From: Anoplopoma fimbria
Lineage: Eukaryota; Chordata; Actinopteri; Perciformes; Anoplopomatidae
Direction: 5' to 3'
Length of the DNA stretch: 64,000 nucleotides
Assembly (NCBI RefSeq): GCF_027596085.1
Contig: NC_072451.1
Location: 4,489,731 to 4,553,730, forward strand
The notes under the pieces are model-generated. The model ran no database searches and was not told the origin of the DNA. It saw only the letters and a list, made by a program, of their open reading frames with translations. The position numbers were made by a program, and so were the translations under genes. This document shows, in pieces, positions 15,416 through 64,000 of the stretch; within the stretch, counting starts at the first letter, position 1; the number at the start of each line of letters is the position of its first letter.

Positions 15416-15498
15416 ACCAGGATGGCCGAGTGGTTAAGGCGTTGGACTTAAGATCCAATGGGCGTAAGCCTTCGTGGGTTCGAACCCCACTCCTGGTA
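15416..15498 (+). tRNA. tRNA-Leu (anticodon UAA), single copy
   Basis: An 83-nt cloverleaf. The acceptor stem ACCAGGA pairs with TCCTGGT, and A is the discriminator. The A box is TGGCCGAGTGG and the T arm/B box is GGGTTCGAACCCC. The anticodon loop is CTTAAGA between TTGGA and TCCAA, giving UAA. The long variable arm (GGGCGTAAGCCTT) marks a class II tRNA-Leu. No intron. No run of four T follows within about 30 nt of the 3' end. The variable arm differs at three positions from the copies at 46-49 kb. Confidence 0.95.
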
Positions 15499-16680
15499 AA
15501 ATTTGACTGTGATATACTGTTATAGTTGCTGCTCTCTATGGTGGCTGAGAGAGCTTTAGCATTGTAAATTTACAACAAAACTACACCTAAACAAAGGACA
15601 CAAACAGACATGCAGACCTCTAGACTTATTCATGGTACAACAAAAGCCAAACCCAAGACAGAAAAAGTTTCCCTCAATACTTAATTCACAAGGCACTGTC
15701 TTTGTTAGATAATGTAATATTCAGGAGACAGGACTGAAGAGTGCTTCACATTGCATTTCTGTTATTTCTCTATTTAATTTATTTGACTTTCCTGCTGAAA
15801 TGCAGCATAATTCAGTGCTTTTCCAAATACAAAAACTGGGTGGGAATAGCAACTACAAAAAGTATGTGTGGGGTATCTTGTAGTCTTAAAATGTATTTAT
15901 GTGTCACGATGATAGTCATATTCTCTTTCAGTGATCTCTCTCTTTCTCAAGATCATTAATTTGCATAGAATAACTTTCCAAGTCATTTTCCTCAATAGAG
16001 GTTCTATTTAAATGTGAATGTATGTACATTATGAAGGTATTTCTGTATTATTTCTGTAGCCTATTCATGTGCTTCTTTGTATATTACATTTTTTTTTTTT
16101 TTGTGACACTGACAAACCTTCTTCATTATGTTTATAGCATCCTAAAATATGTAAAATAATTCCCCCAGCGTCAGTTTATATGCGTAGAATGAGCTGCGTT
16201 ATACGGCTTGGTGAGGACTTAGCAGTTGCAGCGTGGCTGTAGATGGAAGGTGCCATATGCTGGTGTGAAGCCTGATCAGATTCTCCCATCCTGTGCTATT
16301 AATTATGTGTCAAAGCAATGCTAATTAAACTAGGAGAGGAGAGCTCCTGCCATGTCCTTACCTTCGGGGTATTAGTTAGCACAGTACGCTGCTCTGCATT
16401 TCAATTAATCAATTAAGTCGGGCCACAGGCAGCGTGAGAACAGATACTGGCTCCTGTTGAATAATTCAGCAGTTTTAATCAGCTTGTTCTATCTACCAGG
16501 GCCAGAATATAAATCCAGCACGGTGTGTGCATTAAATTAATAAAATAAAAAGAACATTTAACTGATATTTTACGTTTGCTGTTGATGCTGATTTTTTAAT
16601 GAGGTCATTATATTTGTTTTCCTCATAGTTTTCTCTAGTTTTAGTCTCACACCATAGTGAGGACACAGTCTCTCATTTAA

Positions 16681-17091
16681 GATAAGATAAGATAAGATAA
16701 GTCAATCCTTTATTAGTCCCGCAGCGGGGAAATTTACAGGATTACAGCAGCATAGAGATAGTGCAAACAAGAGACATAGTAAGTAAATAAGTAAAAAAAA
16801 TCCACAATAACTAAAAATATTATATATACAGACAGAATTAGTGACTGGAGGTGACGACGCTGTGTTTCAATCATTGAGTTTGATAAAAAAATGTAGAATG
16901 TATATTTATTTTATCCTGTTTATTCATTTTACCACTACTGCACCCAAGTCCTCCACAGTATTATATTTTATATATATATTATTCCTATATACTTCAAATT
17001 TTTTACTTGAGGGATTTTTTTAAATACGTTTTTTTTTTAATCGTGCAAATTTCCCCGCTGCAGGACTAATAAAGGATTACCTTATTTTATC
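16681..17091. mobile_element. 0.4-kb element with inverted ends and GATAA repeats
   Basis: The left end has four GATAA units, then AATCCTTTATTAGTCCCGCA continuing into GCGGGGAAATTT (about 16703-16735). The right end (about 17047-17079) is nearly the reverse complement: AAATTTCCCCGCTGCAGGAC then TAATAAAGGATTA. This end sequence resembles 3' tails of common fish retroelements from memory. It could be two tails in opposite orientation or a short inverted-repeat element. Confidence 0.65.
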
Positions 17092-17742
17092 TGATCTATT
17101 GTTTCATTTTAACATTGTTAAGAGGCGTCCGAGAAAATATTTTCATTGCCAACAACTGCTCCAGCTGTTGAGAACTTGTTGACATCAGGTTCGCCATCAA
17201 GAAGAAGCTTGTGAATATCTTGTGAAACCACCAATGGCCAACCCTACAACATCATTGCAATATCAATATTGAGGTATTTGGTCAAAAAAGTTGCAATATT
17301 TGATTTTTGCCATATCGACCAGAATTAACTGTGACTAGTGTTCCAGCTAACCCGGGCTTGCTTTGCCAGATTTAATACAGTGCAGGGGTAACATGCTCAT
17401 ACAAACTGAGGAGGCTGGTGTCACTGAGACATCCTAAAGTCTTCAGTATCATCAGATTATCTTTATACCACAAAAACTGTGTTTGTGATGAACATTACTT
17501 GGCACAAGCCATAAATGGCCTCTCCATCTGGCCAAGTCCACAGTAGAATTTTTTATTTTTTATTTATTGTGCAGAAAAGTGAGTACAAAAGACGTGGAGA
17601 CAAGTACATGAACACATATACGACCTAAGACAAAGTAAGACAAAAACAAAGGGGACATAAGCAAACTGAGAAGACTAACATAGGTTTAGGCTGAGGAGTA
17701 TGAGAGTGAGAAACGGAGGACCAGCAAATTGTATGTAGATGG

Positions 17743-17743
<1 letters not shown>

Positions 17744-17835
<92 letters not shown>

Positions 17836-17850
17836 TATGTGTGTGTATGT
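17744..17850. repeat. (TG)n microsatellite, imperfect end
   Basis: A 90-bp pure TG run to 17833 followed by interrupted GTAT/GTGT units. Confidence 0.96.
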
Positions 17851-19577
17851 GCGTTTGTATCCATCTTATGTGTGATCCGGTTAACGGGTGAGGGGTGTAT
17901 ATTGAGGTCGTAGGTAGTAATATGGGATATATTTAAATCTGTACATAAAAAAACAAATTCTGTACATGTACACAAATATCCCTATAAATATCTATATACA
18001 CATAAACAAAAACATTTTTATTAATAAAAAAAATACAAAAAAATGGAGGCAAAATAGTAGGAGGGAAGAAGAACAAATATACATAAATTACTAAAAATAA
18101 ATCAATTAAACAAGACAGAAGGAAGAGAAAAGAGAGAAAAAAATAAATATAGACATACATATTACACAGTAGAATTTCTGTGCCAGTGCAGCCCTGTAAA
18201 AAGTTACACAGCACTATTTTTATATTTTTATGTTTATTACATCCTGGCAGAATCTCTTGGGGTCAAACTGGAGGTAGAAGTTGTGCGGATTAGTAAAATG
18301 AACATTGACGTCTTCTGCTTGAGGATGATTGTTAGCGCTCTGGAGCAAAAACAACCGTTTGCTGGAGCCTCATTATCCCGCTTACTGCTACACGCTCTGA
18401 ATGGACAAACAGGTCGGCCCGGCTCACACTGAGTAGCACTGGACTCTGGGTTTGTGGGGCTTACAGAGCTCTGAAGTGCAGGACCTTCTGTTCACTGCTG
18501 CTTGTGGAGGTGATGGATGGAGCTCATCGGTATTCAGGGTCTCCAGCTCCGTCATGGACTCCGAGGGCACTTTGTTATTCAGAGAAACAGTAAAGAAGTG
18601 GACAATGGGAGTGGATGAGCTGTGGCCTCCCTCTCTGTCTCTCCTGTGCCAAGTACAAGTCCACCTATCACGTCAGTCGTGATTAATCGTGCTTGACAGC
18701 GCCAAGGCCTCGGCGCTCCAAATACTTTTTTACAGACTTTTTACTGCCGTCAGATTCACAGTTTATTCACCCTGAATGATAGAAGTGACACTGTGGATGA
18801 ATAGATGGACTGTAGGAGAGGTTTGACTCCTTTCCCCCCCTTAAATCCTCCTCAGGTACCAGAAATGATTAAACATTAATTTGATGGGAGGATATTTTAT
18901 TGTAGATTAAAAGCCATTTCCCATCACTCAGATGTCAATATAATGGTTTCCTGGTCTTGTGAGGGAAGTTCTGCATTACATTTATTTAACTTTTTTCTCC
19001 TCAGGAATAAACGTCCCAGTATTAGGTCAGTTCATACTCTTATAATCTACCACAGTAGATTCAAGACAGCGTAATCACTTCCTATGTTCTGTTACAGGCT
19101 GAGAAGTCTTCTTCTCAATCACTTCTTCTCCGATATTTTCCTCCTGTTTCTTCATATTAGGCTCTCTAGTGTCTTGGAAATGACAGACATCCTGAATCCC
19201 TTACTCTTGGTTTGAAGTACTACTACTTATTCAGAAATGTCAACTTCTTTCTTTTGTTATCTTCCTAAAATGTAAAAAGCCAGTTGAAACTCTCTAAATG
19301 TACCCTTGTTTAGATGTTGAGTGACAGAAACAGAAGGGAGGTGCGTTTGTTTTCCGGTTTGTGCGTGGAGGATGAGGCTGCAGTGGTTTAGTATTCAGGA
19401 AAGACGTCTGTCTCACACAGCCAGGGTCGGTGTCGAGGTTCAGTGTCTGCAGAGTCCAGCAGGTATTCAACATTTAGCTCCTTTTCCCTTTGAGTCGTCC
19501 GTGTTTGTGCTTCACTGGTCACAGTGTCAGGGACGCCGGCTCTTAAATGCCAAAGCTCAGCTGAGAGAAACCTAAAC

Positions 19578-19583
<6 letters not shown>

Positions 19584-19620
<37 letters not shown>
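19584..19620. repeat. (CT)n microsatellite
   Basis: A 37-bp CT run. Confidence 0.95.
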
Positions 19621-19623
<3 letters not shown>

Positions 19624-20526
19624 GAGTGTTACCTCAGCGAAGCTGTGCTCTCAACACACATTATCTCCTCAGAGATTACAGCACTCGGCATTGGAGAGAG
19701 GCGTCCCTCTCATTTCACCTCTTCACACTACTGTAATTCACCTGCTTTTCACGCTGAGGGCTCTCCCACTACCACAGTAGCAAGTGTCAAAGCCTGCAGG
19801 GATAAAGACTATCAGGAGGAGAGGCAGAGGACCAAAGAGCTGGAGGCCTTCTGATGACTGTTGAGTAGCTGGAGCGCATTTAAAGCAGTGGAATTAAATA
19901 TGTATGAAGCTCAAAACCACTCTGTTACGAATGATAGAAGTCTTAAAGGCCGACTGTAAAGAGCCACTGTGAGGCTCAGTCTGTGTAATATGACTGTTCA
20001 TCAGGACTCTTAATGATAACTGCTGTAACAAACTGTCCTAAATTGACTTCAGACTCAGTCAATACCAGATCATTACTTCATCAAAGAGAAACTACTCAGA
20101 GCCACAGAGTCACCGAGGCAAAGCTGGAGGCCTTCTGATGTTTTATTAGCAGCTGGACTGACTATTTAGAGGCTTTAAAACTCTACATATGCAAATATGA
20201 AACCTCTAAAGGCTCTAAGTGTAGCGTTTTAACATCGATAAAGCAGTAACAACTACACTGGCATATCATTTTAGCCCCCTCTCACCAAATAGCGTATGAA
20301 TGTCACAACTATTTGTAAGTCATTTTGCATGCAATAAGTGTGCTGTTATTGCACTGACTGCAATGTAATACATCCATGTCACTATGATACACTCTCTACA
20401 AGTATAAAATGTGATAGAGAGACCAAAAATGGAAAGCAGTTGTGGATGTCGATGAGTCCTAAAGTTTGTTTTCTAATAGGACATGTTCGCAAAGCGGTCT
20501 TTTTTTTTTTATAAATAAAGACTTGA

Positions 20527-20561
20527 AGTTTTTGATATTCAAAATCTGAATATCAAAAACT
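20527..20561. repeat. Perfect 15-bp inverted repeat with 5-nt loop
   Basis: AGTTTTTGATATTCA (20527-20541) and its exact reverse complement (20547-20561) are separated by AAATC. A poly-T run lies about 15 bp upstream. No RNA gene or terminator is recognised here. Confidence 0.85.
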
Positions 20562-22312
20562 AGTATATCATTACAAACAATGCAATAATATCCTCCAAAG
20601 AAAGAGTAATAAGAAAGGCAGATCTAACAGTGTCTCATTTGTCAGTTGAAGGAGATATTTGACAGCACGAAGTGGCGTATGTAGGCATTTCAACTAAATA
20701 AGACCTCAAGATAAATAATCCAGCACTGTTGTGAAATCTGTGTCTCTTTACATGGAGAGTTATTCCTCTTTTAAAAAAGTGAAATCATCAGGCCGTGGTG
20801 GATATTTAGAAGCAGATGAAGACCTTGTGCCGTTGTTGAGGTGAAGTGCTGTACACTAATGTTGACGGAGTAATCGAAGCTAAAGCCTCGTTGTCAGAGT
20901 TGTGGGCTCGGATCGGACCGCAGTGTGAATCATAATAATTGCCTCTTATCTCAGCGGTGGAGAACAACATCCATTAACAGAGAGGCTTTAGATGGAGGCA
21001 GCGTTAGTTTGGCTTTAGCTTACAGTTCGGAGCTCGAGGGGGGAAAAGAGCTGTGAATATTTATCGAGCTGATGTTCATGAGTCTGTGTGAATGTATGTG
21101 TGTTCCTCATTAAACAAACACTTACTGTTTAGTATATTATTCCTCCCCAGTAGTTATTAAATGAGGGAAAAACCTGCATTAACACATCCCCAGTGAGTCT
21201 ATTTGAAAATTAATTAATTAACATTAATTTACAGTCAATTAAAACAAGCCCAATTAACATAGTTTATTGCATCATGTATAATATATGAAGTTTTGTCATC
21301 CACAAACAATCAAAGTGTTACACGTGAAGGTTTCTTCTTTCAACACTGATTTGTCTCCATCAGGATCCAGCCAGTCAGGACGCCATTCATCTCCACAACA
21401 TGACATGATTACTACATTCATTCATCCACATTATTACTCTGTTCATTCATCTAATATGGAGCCATTACAGCTGAAAGACCTGTTAAAGCTGCTTCTCAAT
21501 GATTAGACTGCACTCTGACACTCACGTGATGATGGTCAGAGACTCCACAGGAACGAAGATGAAGCTGTGAAAACCTTTTGTTTTTTATTTGGAGGCGTTT
21601 GCTTCTTTGTGTTTTAGATTATTTTAAGAAGCCCATTTGAAATTACAGTGGATGAATGCTGAAATGCATGATGGTCAATTTAAAAGCAAGTGCTGATGAT
21701 TTTCATCTCTCAGCATCAGTTATTCACTCAGTCTCAGAGATGGAGAATAATAATAACCTCCAGCTGCGTCTGATATTGTGATGTCCTCAGAGTGGTTTTT
21801 ACTGTCAACCTCTGCTCTCTGCTGTGATTTCCACTCTGGAGAAGAGTTTTTTTTTCCATCTGCTTTTATGATTTTGACCCATAAAATGTTTATACTCGTG
21901 CTAAGAGAGGAGACGTTCCCGTATCAAGCTGCTGTTGTGAACCACTGAGAGACTGCAGCGTGATGTCAAAGGCCTGTTTTTTTTTATTTAGCTGACATTA
22001 AACCTGCAGCTCAATGGTAAAACTCTACTTCTCATCATCTATTGAGGTAAAAACATGTGATGCTCCTTCCTCTGTTTTTTTCTGGTATTCTGCTTTTCTG
22101 TGCTCTGTCACTGATGCCAGGTGTTGTGGTACTTCTGTTTTTCCATTTATACTGTTCTGAACCTCCTAAAAGATGAGTAGATGTATTTGAATGGATGGAT
22201 TTTAGATTTGCAACCCGTTTATTGCTTTGAATATTGCTTCGAATTTTGCATGTAATTTTAATACAAATCAGCGTCTGAAAAGTGAATACAGATTGGATTT
22301 TTCAAAACGTAG

Positions 22313-63512
<41,200 letters not shown>

Positions 63513-64000
63513 GTAAGTCCAACCCTGTTCTCCAGTTGCCAAAGTTATACCACGATGACAGAAACCTTCCTATTATGAAAATGACTTTTTTTTTTAAATT
63601 AAAACTTAATCGTCATACAACACAACAACTTCAGTTTTCATCACATAGTAAAACTATTATCCAGTTATTTCAGGTCCATATATGCTTTTTAAAACAATGT
63701 TTTTACATGTTGGGAAATTAGACCTTCAAATAAAATGACTTTTAGAAAAGTCTTATTTGCATTTTCTGTAGATCGACACCATTCTTATTATTTTATTTGT
63801 TTTATTACAGCTCACTCTTGGCAACATTAAGTCTCATTCCTCTTAAAAGGTTTTTAAATTGCAGTTTTTAATGAACTCTTTAAATAGATAAATAACCCAC
63901 AAATGGCAAAGCATAGCCAGAATCACTGTACACCTTTGTTTTCAGCAAATGGACACAACAGTTTGAATGAAGTCAAATCAGAAACAAATTTGCCAGATAA
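63513..64000. other. Start of the intron after exon 14
   Basis: AT-rich intron sequence after a strong GTAAGT donor. No further exon is visible before the window ends. Confidence 0.7.

Overview
The window looks like vertebrate, most probably teleost fish, genomic DNA. It has a multi-exon neuronal gene with GT-AG introns, AT-rich non-coding DNA, unusually many (TG)n/(CA)n microsatellites, short inverted-repeat transposons, a decayed LINE and vertebrate-type tRNA-Leu genes. There is no bacterial-style gene organisation. Nearly all long open frames are microsatellite translations or chance frames.

One protein-coding gene is supported: a contactin-associated protein (Caspr/neurexin-IV family) on the + strand. 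Fourteen internal exons run from 22377 to 63512. They join in one frame with matching phases into 2292 coding bases, about 764 residues, in this order: F5/8-type discoidin domain, laminin G 1, laminin G 2, EGF-like domain, fibrinogen-like region and the start of the next laminin G part. Recalled human paralogues fit the CNTNAP3/4 branch best, so I call it cntnap4-like. CNTNAP5 is the main alternative. The signal-peptide exon lies before the window (or was not recognisable in it), and the 3' part, including the transmembrane segment, lies beyond 64000. Bases 1-22376 are probably intron 1.

The most unusual region is 45.6-51.7 kb. The introns on either side of exons 8 and 9 carry a cluster of tRNA-Leu(UAA) genes antisense to the host gene. 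Six 83-nt copies, identical to each other, sit in the first intron inside a roughly 1.8-kb higher-order tandem duplication. Each is paired with a decayed tRNA-like copy 160-205 bp away. The second intron has an older, degraded cluster: one nearly intact copy, several pseudogenes, and a copy turned into a perfect 16-bp hairpin. None of the intact copies has a nearby T4 Pol III terminator. A lone tRNA-Leu(UAA) with a different variable arm lies on the + strand at 15.4 kb.

Other contents are twelve AC/TG arrays of about 85-125 bp, a (CT)26 tract that serves as the polypyrimidine tract of the EGF exon, CA- or UG-rich sequence touching two other splice sites, two copies of a 0.51-kb inverted-repeat element 51 kb apart, a 0.4-kb element with inverted ends, a decayed non-LTR retrotransposon, an ~80-bp degenerate tandem repeat, and a 0.4-kb segment that could be a conserved enhancer. 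Exon boundaries were set by phase, splice dinucleotides and family similarity recalled from memory. No alignment or database search was run.
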